Shown here piece by piece: positions 48,041-59,106 of a stretch of 64,000 nucleotides of DNA. The notes beneath the pieces were generated by a model. The model was not told the DNA's origin and did no database searches. It was given only the letters and a program-made list of their open reading frames with translations. The stretch comes from Timema cristinae (lineage: Eukaryota > Arthropoda > Insecta > Phasmatodea > Timematidae). Made by a program: the position numbers and the translations under genes. The stretch spans positions 11,756,802-11,820,801 of the forward strand of contig JBCFYV010000024.1 of the NCBI GenBank assembly GCA_039000515.1, written 5' to 3'. Each line of letters starts with the position of its first letter. Positions within the stretch are counted from its first letter, which is position 1.

Positions 48041-48054
48041 CCCCCCCCCCCCCC
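48041..48054. repeat. Poly-C run (14)
   Basis: Fourteen uninterrupted C on the plus strand. Its complement could form G-rich structures. Confidence 0.95.
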
Positions 48055-48247
48055 AACTAGTTAAAATAAAGGGGGCCAAGATATGTTCCCCCAATCCCCC
48101 TCAAGCCCCGCATTCTTTTCAACACTCACTATAAAGATTCTAGTGTACCTTGAACAGAAGAACGTCTAAAGCCACAATTATCATAAAAAACTTATCTACA
48201 AAAATTATATAATATTTAAAAAATTATTAAGCTTGAGAGAGCATAAA

Positions 48248-48271
48248 CCCCCCCCCCCCCCCCCCCCCCCC
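48248..48271. repeat. Poly-C run (24)
   Basis: Twenty-four uninterrupted C followed by CA repeats. The exact length may be unreliable in sequence data. Confidence 0.9.
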
Positions 48272-49033
48272 ACACACACTTTTCCAAGTTTGCCTAAGAA
48301 CTTTTGTCATGAGACGCTACTTTATATTATAATTATACAATATTAGAATATATATGGCTTCATTGTTAAAGAAGACTCTTAAGGACCCAGACTATGGGGC
48401 TCATTCAAATGACAATGGTTCTCTCTTTTGCATAGTGATTTAAAGCATAAAGAGAACTGTTGTAATTTAAAAAAAAAAGCATCAAAGTCTCTGCCCTTAA
48501 GTCCAAGACTTAGGGCTGAGACTATGTTCCATGTCTTATAGTGTGTGTGGTGTGTCTATATTCTGTAGTATTTGGCTCTACCACAATATATGCCATAATT
48601 AGGCTACTTTTGAGGTTAATTTGAGCACTATCTGACTATCTTCTTTTGTAGCTATTATAAAATGTATTTGATAATCATTTAACAATGTTGTTTAAGTATT
48701 TGTTTTCCCTGTAAATTTGATTGTTGCTGTCAACTACCAAATAATAATATGTTGCAGCACATAATCTTAGAGTGGTAATTTATTTAATTTACATAAACAG
48801 AGTCTTTTTAAAATGAATACAACCAAACATTTTAAAATAAATTTGCCACCTGCTGACAAGAAGGTTAAAGGATCTTATCAGCTGTATTATTTTTTAGTAA
48901 ATTAAAACTCAGTTATAAGAAATATATTATAGTTTTTTTTTACCTCTATCGTAACAGGGGGTTACAGTGTTTTACTCTATCATCGTAGAATACCAATTAG
49001 TATTGTTTTACATATTTTTTATATATTATTTAC

Positions 49034-49266
49034 CTGCGCCAAGTCTGCTATTGATTGACTCCTGTAGAAAGGATGGCAGATCCGGTCTCCCACACCAATG
49101 CTAGCTACAGAAGTCCTTTTCGTCCTAATGAGAGTGCTTGGCCGGGACGAGGCTGCACTTTCAACTTCCAGTTGCACTTCATAAGGTGAGGCATAGCTAA
49201 GAATGGTGAGGGCATCTTCAAACACCATGTGACGGAAACTGATGCGCACACTGTCAATCCGATCAC
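49034..49266 (-). CDS. PDZ gene exon, second half of PDZ domain
   Basis: Begins after TTACATTTCAG and completes the domain: GDRIDSVRISFRHMVFEDAL, then TILSYASPYEVQLEVES, giving the helix aB and last strand of a PDZ fold. A linker ending RSQSIADLAQ follows. The donor is CAG|GTAAAT at a codon boundary. It joins in phase with exon 50260 upstream (codon split G|GT) and with the large exon at 35498 downstream. Together the exons give a protein of at least 1,447 residues with one N-terminal PDZ domain. Confidence 0.88.
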
Positions 49267-49884
49267 CTGAAATGTAATCACATTATTCAAACATGACAAT
49301 TAACTGTAAGCTCATGATTTAAGGACTTCTGAAGAAAAATAAATTGACTGGTTTCTCATCTAATGATGTATTATATCTGTTAGAAGGACTTAAAAATCAA
49401 AATTAACTCCCTCACTAAAACAAAACTATTCATCTGATAATAAATACAAAACTTGTCTAATAAAAGGTTCTGTTTTGAGATGGCATGTTGATTTATCAAG
49501 GCTATTAGTGTCTGGAAGTTTTCCATGATGAGCTTTTTTTTAGTTAATATTAACACTCAAAAACTAGCTACACTCTCAAAACGCCTTTTCGAGGTTCTAC
49601 CAAAATGTTCTAATAATGAATGAACCTGCAACCTCAATTCAGAGGACAGCAATGTCAGGCTGCTTGTCCTGGTCACTATGAAGCATGAAGGTTCATGTGA
49701 AGTCACATTAAGAAAGTTAACCATTATAATGGAAATTTGTCGAGTATTTCAGAACCAGATACCTGATTCCTACCCAAGATGCAACTGGTACCAACTAAAC
49801 TTATAGCCTAATACAATAATTAAGGTGTAAATTTACATTATTTACCAATTTTGCTGCCTCTGGGTATATTTTTTTGTCAAATTA

Positions 49885-50215
49885 AGTGTAATTGAAAAAT
49901 GACATCTGAATATGAATTATACCTGTTATCTTTGGCTTAGCATGCTAATGCTCTACCAATGAGCTACCCGGGAATTGCCCTATGGTCAAGGTCAATCTTG
50001 ACTCATAGTTTAAGGCAGCAAAAGGAGTCATTAGTATCTGTGAATCAATAATAGCTATAAGAGCTGTATAATTCACACATTCGTCACAGACTAAGAGAAG
50101 AATGACTCTAAGCAAAGGATGATTCTCGGGTAGCTAAGGGGTAGATCATTGGCGCACTAAGACAAAGATCCCTGGTTCGAGTTCTGTGCCCAAGTGTCGT
50201 CTTTCAACTGTTTAA
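49885..50215. repeat. Two SINE-C units, head-outward inverted pair
   Basis: A minus-strand tRNA-like unit (about 49890-49971) and a plus-strand one (50126-50205) face away from each other. Both end in AAATGACA or TGTCGTC..TTTCAA. The inner arms are also related (AATCTTGACTCATAGTTTAA against AGAATGACTCTAAGC). It lies in the 50259-49267 intron of the PDZ gene. Confidence 0.6.
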
Positions 50216-50259
50216 TTTACTTGTAAGCTGTAGTACAAGATTATTAAATTATATTTTAC

Positions 50260-50404
50260 CCGGTGTGATACGACCAGACTCTGAAGCAGGACCACGGTGG
50301 AGCACATCCTTTATATAGATTCCATCCCTCATGTTGCCACAGATATTGAACCCAAGACCTGTAAAGTCATGGCTCCTCAATGATACCACATTCACCTGCG
50401 GCTC
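50260..50404 (-). CDS. PDZ gene exon, first half of PDZ domain
   Basis: Begins after TTTGTTTGTCACCAG. Reads EPQVNVVSLRSHDFTGLGFN and then ICGNMRDGIYIKDVLHRGPA, ESGRITPG. GLGF is the canonical carboxylate-binding loop between strands A and B; GIYIKDVLHRGPASESGRI..GD is the classical strand C to helix A region. It ends CCGG|GTAAAA, splitting a Gly codon completed by the exon at 49266. PDZ domains bind protein C termini and assemble membrane or cytoskeletal complexes. The ligand class cannot be safely named; the aB1 residue lies in the next exon, and there is no His in the expected FEDAL position. The 145-base length plus that of the next exon gives exactly 126 codons. Confidence 0.88.
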
Positions 50405-52507
50405 CTGGTGACAAACAAACACTAATAAAGGCTCATTGCTAGGAGGGCCATTTCATCAACCTGTCTTCAGGTTTAAAAAAAAAAAAACTCTTTCACAAAC
50501 AAACATGGGTGCAGGAACTGTTTTTATTCATGGAGAAGGAGGGGAGCAAAATTAATGAAAGTCTAGGTTAAGTTAAGTTCAGTAAAAAAATGAGGCTACT
50601 GTACTTTATATAATGGTATGTTCTATAACCAATAAGAAATTTAAATTCTGAAAGTGTTTCGTCCATCATGTAGAGTCTTGTTAAGGTTGAAACAAATAAA
50701 AATAGAAGCAATATAAAAAAGTATTGGTTCACAGTCTGATAAAAGTGGTGTTTAGTTGAAAAATAAGCTTCAGATTTTGTGCACACCAATGCACCATTTC
50801 AACCTGCTCATCTGGTATTTATTACTAATTATTTGATTGTTTCAATAAAGAATAATAATTTGATTGATCAAAACATTGGAACTTGTTTGAATCAAAGGCT
50901 TACTTATAAACAGACTTATTTTCCTAAGTCCTACATAAATAAAAAACTATATATTAAGAGCATGGACTCGTGTGTGGATGACAAAATGTCTTGAGCCATC
51001 CAAATAAATGATAAGTCAAATCAAGCTTGTTCAATGTTAGACTTTTGGTCGTGATAATCTTAAGTAAATCCACAATCTTTACTAAACCCTGACCCTTTCC
51101 CCAGTTCCGATGCTTATGTAGGCCTATACAAAGGCTAGATTTATCCTGAACTACAAACACCTAATAAGGAAAAAATGTGTTGCTACTACACATACTAATA
51201 GAACAATGGTACATTTCTCAATCCAAGAGATATTGATTAAATTATGCCGTATTTCAGTTACAGGTGCTTACATTTGGTTCAAATAAAACTGAAACATTTT
51301 TAATTCATGCTAGAAACACCTCGATACAGCATTAAGCTAACTAATCTTTTCTATGTTCATAGCTACGATTATTAGAGCATTTAACAATCATGTTTAACTA
51401 CACCTTTGCCTTCTGGATGTATATTTTATAAGACCACAATTGCTTGGAACTAATCAAAACATTGTTTTATAACGTTTTACCATACCAGTATTGTTTTTGG
51501 AGCTTAAAACCATAAATCAAGAAAAATTGTATTGCACACAAGTGTATAAGCTAATTATAAGCTATAAATAGTGATTCAATTATTTCAAATCATTACTATT
51601 CACAAGGTCAAACTTGCTATGTTACTGTATATATTGTACGTACCATTGTTAAGGTAAAGTACCTAGTTGATGTATGGGGCTTAAATTTAGTATAACTAGA
51701 CATTCAAATGAAGTGTACACAGTGAAATATTTATAATATGTTAAATAGAAATAATTTGTATCCAACTTATATGTGATAAACTACATCATTTTTATTCATA
51801 TAAAAGTAATTTTCTTTTTTACCCCAATCAGTTGATTTTATCTCATTTTGTAGTATACAATGTCCTTATTTTGATTTGTTTTAACTAGGTTCTCGTTAAT
51901 TTTATTTATGTGACTGAGTTGATCATTGTAAATTGACATTTAAAATGTCTTTTTAATGAAACGTCTTGTTTTGACTGTACCAGACACAATACAGACTAGC
52001 AGAACATAATATATTAGGCCGAGGAAGGATCGGATCATCCAAACAAATGACACAGCTGAAAAAGGGTGTGCTGAAGAGGGCTGAGGGAGTGACATAACCT
52101 GCTATTTTTTACTCACAAAATTAAACAAAATTGGATTTTAGCATGTAATTGACTACTTTGTCTTTTATATGCAAAAAATGGTCACTTAGATTGATTTTGG
52201 TGAGAATTAATTATATATAAACCCTACATATCTTTACTAAGTAACAGACATCATCTTTCTTTGAAATCTTTGTATGAATTTATCAGAAAAAATGTTTCTT
52301 TTTGGTTGCACTATTACAAATTTTTCCCTTAATATTCCTGTAAACAATCAAAGTTCTCATACTAGAACATTTATTTCACTAAGCCAAAGACCATTGTTAA
52401 AGAAGTAAAATAAATGATTGACAGTCATATTGTGACCTAAAACAACTATTTTAAAGCTAAGAATGATAAATTTAGCCTTAATCTTTCTGATAGCAAAATA
52501 CCAACAA

Positions 52508-52969
52508 GGTGCTAAGGAAGATGTTTAGTTCAAACAGGGACGAGGCTATTGGGAGTGGAGGAGGTTATATAATGATGGGCTACACACCCTGTACACATCA
52601 CAAGACATTGTTAGGTTAATCAAGTCTCATAGATTATGGTGGGCAGGACATGCAGCGCGAATGGGAGAATTTAGAACCTTGTTCAGGGTATGGACTGACA
52701 AACCCAATGGGAAGAGACAATTGGGAAGACCTAGACGCAAATGGGAGTATAACATTAAAATGTACCTGAAAGAGATTGGTTGTAAAGAGGTGGACTGGCT
52801 AGAATTAGCTAAGATAGGGATATGGTGTAATGAGGTGGAATGGATAGAACTAGCTCGAGAGAGAGATAAGTGGTATACTTTTGTAAGTGTGGCAATGAAC
52901 TTTCAAATTCCTAAAGCCGTAGAGGAAGTAAGCACTATACCACTTAAATTTGAGTACCAATTTGAGTAG
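52508..52969 (+). pseudogene. LINE 3'-terminal fragment
   Basis: Opens KVLRKMFSSNRDEAIGSG, shifts frame, then reads VRLIKSHRLWWAGHAARMGE, KPNGKRQLGRPRRKWEYNIK and ELARERDKWYTFVSVAMNFQ, IPKAVEE to a stop at 52969. SRR(L)RWAGHVARM...GKRPLGRPRRRWED......W..LA.DR..WR..V...MN..VP is the very common C-terminal end of a non-LTR reverse transcriptase in insects. The fragment is 5'-truncated, as usual for LINE insertions. A duplicated stretch (IGCKEVDWLELAK and IWCNEVEWIELAR) inside is an oddity. Confidence 0.85.
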
Positions 52970-53914
52970 CAAAATCCAATAATTTTATTTATCACAAATC
53001 AGAATCTTTATGTATAAGTTTTGTACTTCTTTGTTCCTTTAGCACAAAATGGGAAAGGAACTTTTCTGTTTGTTCATCAAAACATGTCTTGATTTTTTCT
53101 CTTAATTTTTATCCAAATAATACAATTTACTTCATGAATGTATGAATACAAGAGTTATCAGAATAAAAATAATGTATTTTGTTTTGTGATTGTGGCAAAA
53201 AGAAGTATTATGTTACATAAATAAACTAAAAAGTAAATTATATTAACACTCATATCATCCTATAACTTGGCCACTAAAATAAATAGATTATTTTATATAA
53301 AATATTAGTTTCAAAATAAAATGTTTATATTTTGTAAATACATGCTCATGAACACAACTGAATAAGATTAGTATAATGTCATCGACTACCCTTATTTCTT
53401 CTGGTTTTCCATCTTAATTATTGAAGAGATGGCAGCCTTTACGAAGCTCTCATTGTAAAATATTTTTAAATGTAGTACTGACACCACTTCTACACACAAA
53501 AAATAAACCTCCAAACGGGTATTTTCTCAAGTTTGTGTTTCAATAATGTAAAAATGCTTATATAAAGTCATTTAAAAAAATCGTTTGTTGTGAAAGTTGG
53601 AATTGACAAACATGACTGTAGCTCAACACATGTTCTTGCAGATCATATGGTTTGGCGAATGGCTACGTGAGAGTAGATATGGTAACTTTTGCTAGCTGTC
53701 AGTTACCACCACTCCTACGCTGGTTAGACTATAAACTTCTGCTACATGCGCTAACTAGTAATTGTTGTACCTTTATTTAATATTTTTTGAATCTTGTGCT
53801 TTACCAAACAATGATAAACACTCCAACTAAACATCATTATATCATGACATAATTATGTTTAGTTTTTAGGCCACGCCTTATCACCTGTCCATAATATTGA
53901 CCTGAAGGGAGGAG

Positions 53915-54045
53915 GAAGGTTGAATTTAAAGGAAGTGTACCGGTATTTACATAGAGGGAGAGTGGAAAACCCTCTAGGAAAGTCACCTCAATACATTCAG
54001 CCGAGATACAATTCTTGTAGCCGGTAAACCAGATAAGATCAGACT
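53915..54045 (-). repeat. SINE-B fragment
   Basis: Plus-strand reading GAAGGTTGAATTTAAAGGAA, GAGGGAGAGTGGAAAACC and CAGCCGAGATACAATTC matches the body and B-box side of minus-strand SINE-B copies. The tail is absent. Confidence 0.6.
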
Positions 54046-54699
54046 AATGACTTTTGTCTGAACATATTGCTTATAACTCAAGTTTTCAATATAATAAAAT
54101 ACTTTACAACAAACTTCTTATGTAGATTATTTTTAGAATATGAGATACCAAGTATTTTTGTATTTTAATTTATAACCTGGGTTCATTTTGCACAATTCAT
54201 ATTTTGTTGTTACAATGTCCCAACACTGACTGGCACCAAACTAATAATCCAAGGTAAGAAAATATACCAGATTTTGGTACAGTCGTGATTCTACCATGAA
54301 GTCTATCAACGAATCTTTTGGGTAAGCATAACACGTTTAGCTGATAGGAAATATATTATCAGCAATGGCCTAAACCAGAGGTCGGCAAATGGTGGATCAT
54401 GATCGACAGGTTGATCGAGGTAGTTTTAAGTCAATCCCATAAGAAAATTACATTGTCACTAAAAGTCAATCTTTGTGTTTTCTAAATTTGAAAATATAAC
54501 AAATACTTTCAAATAATATACAAAGTACAGTAGACCTACACACAAATGAAATTTGGGCGTGACCAAAAAAAAACCTTATTTGGTCATAATAGGTAATGTT
54601 AAAACAATTTTTTTTAATAAAGAGGATTTATACATTTTATTTATTCTATATTATTTTTATATAGAAAGGTGAATAATAACCCTGGGCACGGGACGACTC

Positions 54700-54815
54700 C
54701 TAGTTAGAAAATGTGGGTACACTTCATATAATTTAAAACTTACTTATCCCTAGCCTATTAGCGTAATTAGTACACAGGCGTACAACCCAAAAAGATAATA
54801 AGTCGTGGTGCTAAA
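54700..54815 (+). repeat. SINE-B tail fragment
   Basis: Contains AAATGTGGGTACACTTCATA, CTATTAGCGTAATTAGTACA and GATAATAAGTCGTGGTGCTA, that is, the 3' half of SINE-B with the shared tail. Confidence 0.65.
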
Positions 54816-55587
54816 TAAAAAATTAGTGCTAATTTAATGGTACCGATAGTATCTATCTAAAGATCCAACCGCAGATCACATGACCTGACGCATGAAAACG
54901 TCAAAGTAGATCTAATAGCTTTTTCTAGCTGCCAGATAAGGTCCTTCCTATGAAATTTGGGGTTTACATCCTGGTTGTGATCATAGTATTTCTTTTAGTT
55001 CTACTTTAGAAGTACCTCTGGAAAATATGAGTAATTTAAGAAATATTCAGCTCTCTTTGAGCAAATTGTATAACATCAGCTAACTCTTCTAAGAGCTCCA
55101 AGTTCGATTCCAGGTAAAGATGAACCCGCGTTTTTGTTAGATTTGACTTTTTGTGAGAGCCAGTTTGGGCTATCCTCAGCTTACACTCATTTGAGAACAC
55201 AGGATAAGAAAGATACATTTTAAGAAAATACACCAGCATTTGCCTGGGAGGCTGATGGTAAACCATTAGTTGAAAACCATCCCTAGTGCAGCCAACCAGT
55301 ACTCGAACCACAGCGTCCTGGGTCAGAGTCTAAATCGGTTTTATCATGTTTCAGTGTCAGGGGCAGTTCGTATAGGGAGGGATTATCGCCTGTTTGGGTT
55401 ACATGCTTCTGCACTAATTAACCTAATGTTCTAATTAGGAAGGTTCAATGAGGAAATGTGCCCGCATTTGAGTGGAGGGAGAGTGGAAAGCCATTTATAT
55501 ATTTTTTTAACTCAGCTCAAACGCGATTCTAGCCATGATAACCCCGTCCTTGGGAGTCCAGTCTATTGCGAGAGTGACGCGTTAGAC

Positions 55588-56139
55588 CAGTGGTTTTTAA
55601 CCTTGGGTAAGCAAAGCCATCGTAGGGAGTACCTTCATAAAATTAATATACCATTTCGAGGTAAACACTGAATAATAAGGCTCTTATATATTTAGGACTA
55701 GCCACAGGAGACCAAGACGTAAGAATATTCGATCTAGGCGCGCCATTTTTTTTCTCTCGTCTATTAAAAGTATATATCCGACACTTTGGTTTAGTAGGTA
55801 ACATGTCTAGTGAGCTAAGGGTCTTGGGTTCAATTCCTGGCATGACCGAAAATATGCATCATTGGTGAAATGTGGGTTTACCCTTTCACAGTGATGAATT
55901 AACGGCTGGGGACTGGATGTTGTGCCTGTCCTAGTCCTATGTCAAATTATAAGGCATATGAAGCTACGACAGGCCAAGCAAGCCGTTAGTGGAAAATGTC
56001 TTGAATAGAAAACTGCCCCAGGCTGGAAACAGTAATGGAAATTTATAAAAATGTAAATTATAAAATGTGTCTAACTTTCATCATGCCCGAACAAGTTTGA
56101 AGCTATATATTCACAATGATAAAATGTTGAATACCACTG
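55588..56139. mobile_element. hAT MITE inserted in a SINE
   Basis: Left CAGTGGTTTTTAACCTTGGG and inverted right CAGTGGTATTCAACATTTTA are hAT-type ends. Flanks CGTTAGAC (55580-55587) and CGTTACAC (56140-56147) match at 7 of 8 positions. The 552-bp interior is noncoding and itself contains a SINE-like unit. Confidence 0.8.
55779..56010 (+). repeat. SINE-E-like unit inside the hAT MITE
   Basis: Head with CACTTTGGTTTAGTAGGTAA, B-box-like GGGTTCAATTCCTGG, and a body with GATGAATTAACGGCTGGGG, related to the body of the SINE at 36702. Confidence 0.5.
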
Positions 56140-56375
56140 CGTTACACCATTCGACCACCAAAGCAGGTAGGTAACGTGATTGTGATGAGGAGTGGGGGTA
56201 GCTAATTAGTCGGGAATGTAAACGATTAGGCCTTACTAACCGGAGATATTCTAGGGTTGACTCGCTAAAAGTAGGTTTGTGTTCGAGTCTAAAGTTGGGT
56301 TTGATCAGATGCATGTAAAATTGTGTTGGGGTACAATATTTAATTTAAAAATACATAATTTATTATTCAGAGTAT

Positions 56376-56616
56376 GTTTTAGCACCACGTCTTACTGCCC
56401 GTTCAGGTTATACGATTATATACTAATTACGCTAATGGTTTTAAGGTTGAGGAAGATTATATTTATAGGAAGTATACCCGCATTTGCGTTGAGGGAGATT
56501 GGGAAACCATTTGGGGGGGGGGGGAAACTCGGTACACCTTACCGAGATTCGAACTCTCATTATCAGCAGTCTAGTCTACCACGAGAGTAGCGCGTTAGAC
56601 CACTCGGGCACTGAAG
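56376..56616 (-). repeat. SINE-B copy
   Basis: Minus-strand full-length copy from the head (CAGTGCCCGAGTGGTCTAAC) through the B-box-like GAGTTCGAATCTC to the tail GGGCAGTAAGACGTGGTGCT. A G run of 11 at about 56513-56523 lies in the middle. Confidence 0.85.
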
Positions 56617-57670
56617 GGAACTAGAAAGTCCACGAATGCTGATCGATGACCTCAAACAAGGAAAGAAGATGAAGTAAGGTCATTCTGAAGGATTTAATTG
56701 GGATATGGTTATCAAAATACAACGCCTAAAACTCTTGAATGTTGTAAAATGTTATGAACGCATTCTAAACAACAAAATGTATTTTACTGCTGACATGTCT
56801 GCAAAATCAAGACTTGAAATCTGATTAGTTCCAATAAAAGTTCAGAGTAGGACCAAGAGGGAGCAAATTGCTCTTGGCTGAGGAAAATATAAACAGAAAT
56901 TAAAAAGTGAGAAAAACTATTAACTATAGTCATTTTTGGACAGAATATTTTAAATTAAATAAATTAATATTTTTACTTTCAAAGTTTTGAAATTAGTTTA
57001 ATCTCCTTATCAATATTAACAAGAACAAACAAATATTTAATAATAAGTTTTTTGAAGAAATCAAATCTAATTTGTTGTGATGCAGTATTTTCTTATTTAA
57101 ATACAATATTTAACATGGCGCACGCTTTTAACAGTTAATTTTGTAATAAAAAATGATAGTGTCGAAACCTTGAAAATAAAAATAAGTATTCAACGTTGGG
57201 GACTCCACAAGCCTAAGTCCGGCCCTGCAAATGGGATGTGTTTGGGTGAATAATACGTATGGTTGCGATTGTTACATGACCTTGAAAAGTGTCCGTGGGT
57301 ATGCAATTAACATGAGAGCGAGTGTGCGACGCCTTTTTTGTCTGTAGGGTGTGTTTTTGTATACAGACAGACGGTCCGGAGACCGCGACCGAATATCGAC
57401 AACAATACTCTGTCGCGGAGGTAAGGGCTCTCCAGTTACATGTAGAGTCGGGCCGGCATTGGAACAGACATAAACAAGGTCGAAAAGTCTCAAAAACTTA
57501 TTTTCGTGATATTATATGCCAAACATGTGTTCCAAGGCGGCAATTTGTATATTTTGACAGCTGTTAAATACTAATAGACTACGCACCTTTTGGCAATACT
57601 CTACATTTATATTCTAAAAGTTTGTTTCTGTGTCGATCTGACTCAGGGATTACGAATGTTGCCTACTTAG

Positions 57671-57672
<2 letters not shown>

Positions 57673-57731
<59 letters not shown>

Positions 57732-57996
57732 GCACCGCGTCTTACTACCCATTCGGGTTGTACGCACTTGCGCTAATGTGTAATGGTAGAGTGATTGTGA
57801 GATGCAATGGAGGACCTACAGTTTAACGTGGAATCCGAACCACGGTGGAGGCCTGGCATTCCCCACATTCACAGATGTCTTGTCAGAGGTGAAGGAAGGG
57901 TTTGGTAATCAGATAATATGTGCCGGGACCGAGGATTAAACCCCGGCCGCCAGCATAGAAGTCTGACACCTTACCCCTAGACCACCAGGTCACCAC
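57673..57996 (-). repeat. SINE-A copy with perfect TSD
   Basis: Complete, minus-strand copy with a tail of about 18 ATT triplets (57673-57731). The 11-mer CCTACTTAGAG flanks it (57662-57672 and 57997-58007). The long pure triplet tail and perfect duplication make it the youngest-looking copy here. Confidence 0.93.
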
Positions 57997-58080
57997 CCTA
58001 CTTAGAGATTTTGAAGGTATTTTGCGAAACGAGTTGCATATTAACTTGATTCAACTAAGCATTCTTAAGCACTATCACAC

Positions 58081-58641
58081 TTAAGCTGAGCGTCCATTAG
58101 GTCGGTGGGGCGGAGTGGGTTAGAGCCGCTCTGAAAAAATGTCGGGACTTGTTGAGGTCGGCAACGCACCAATAGACGGGAGAGCAGAGAGGAATTCATC
58201 GGGCTCGAGAATATTCGAATGCCCAATGAAGTATTTGTGGTTGACGACGTGACGTTATCAACAGAACAGCAATCCAGTCAAAAGGTATCCATCTGTTTTG
58301 AATTTTTCGAACAGCAGTTCGGTAAACAGGTGTACATCTGGGAAAAGGTGATGGTGTTCTTCGAAGGTAAATTTTTGTATGTTAATTTGGTAAACCTACA
58401 CCTCCCGTTTTCGTGCTTTATATTCCTCCTCTGCCTGCCTCCACCAATGCAGAAAAACAAACACTTTCTCGTCACTACCTATCACTGTCTCCGCGAGTAC
58501 TGCTAAAACCCTACACAAAGACTGGCATACTGGGTCCGAATAGAGGGGACAGCTCGCGCCGCGCCGCGTTATGGTGAACGGACCTCTTCTTGCAAACTAC
58601 GCGCTGCTCCGCCCCAAAGACCGAGAGGACGCTCAGCTCAA
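58081..58641. mobile_element. TIR element (MITE-like)
   Basis: Left TTAAGCTGAGCGTCCATTAG and inverted right TTGAGCTGAGCGTCCTCTCG continue with GTCGGTGGGGCGGAG and GTCTTTGGGGCGGAG, so TIRs are about 36 bp. Flanking duplication is unclear. The 561-bp interior is GC-richer than its surroundings and contains a 95-codon frame (EFFEQQFGKQVYIWEKVMVF) of no recognised family. Confidence 0.65.
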
Positions 58642-58920
58642 GACACCAATGTACAAGTTAGAGAGAGAAGGAAGAACATTAGTAGCTCACTCTGAGAGGC
58701 CTTATTCCCTATTAGGCCAGGCGGTAGCGATTTTTTGACGGGAATAATTAGGGGAAAGCTGGAAATGGTTTTGATCGCTTTATTTCGGGAGTCTGATGAC
58801 CACACTAAAGTTACCCCCTCGAAAGACCTCTGCGTTGGTCGCCATATTGGAAAAACTTAGCAAAATTTCAGTTTTTCGCCAATATCTTCGTTTGTGTCAG
58901 TTTGACAGTAAATATAGCTA

Positions 58921-59106
58921 TTACCAATATTGGAGATAGTGTGGTGGTATTCTCCCGCAACCGCTCGAAATATCGGTCTTCGCTCGATCCACACTCATTC
59001 TCTCAAGATGACCAAACCCATACGAGTTTTTTCCACACACATTTCTTAGACATCTCATTCCAACCACATTCCCCTTGCTCTTTTGTTTCTCCCGGCAAAC
59101 CCTCAC
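58921..59106 (-). pseudogene. LINE reverse transcriptase scrap
   Basis: The minus strand reads KQKSKGNVVGMRCLRNVCGK followed by diverged sequence. The pattern K.K..VNAVEMR.LR.VCGVT..DR.RN is common near the C-terminal part of insect non-LTR reverse transcriptases. Only this short piece survives. Confidence 0.55.

Larger units (their letters stand above)
35499..49033 (-). other. Intron of PDZ gene, 13.5 kb
   Basis: Bounded by CAG|GTAAAT (donor at 49033) and ATCACAG (acceptor at 35499); both exon sides are phase 0. It holds a SINE at 36702, a Tc1/mariner-like element at 37323, an unclassified block at 39546 and a Helitron at 41292. Additional small exons within it cannot be excluded. Bases 47576-49033 are AT-rich with two long C runs and nothing else. 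Confidence 0.7.
55385..56175 (-). repeat. SINE-B copy split by a hAT element
   Basis: The tail and body side runs 55385-55587 (GAGTGGAGGGAGAGTGGAAA, then the B-box region GATTCTAGCC). The head side resumes at 56148-56170 (CATTCGACCACCAAAGCAGG). The break falls inside the tRNA-like head, at the 8-bp duplication of the hAT element. A further degraded SINE-B piece precedes it at about 55195-55330. Confidence 0.75.

Noticed and set aside
55036..55311. Minus-strand 91-codon frame
   Set aside because: The sequence is largely degraded SINE-B read in the antisense sense; no domain is seen.
58219..58506. Plus-strand 95-codon gene
   Set aside because: It lies wholly within the TIR element at 58081-58641 and matches no family I know, so it is described with the element.
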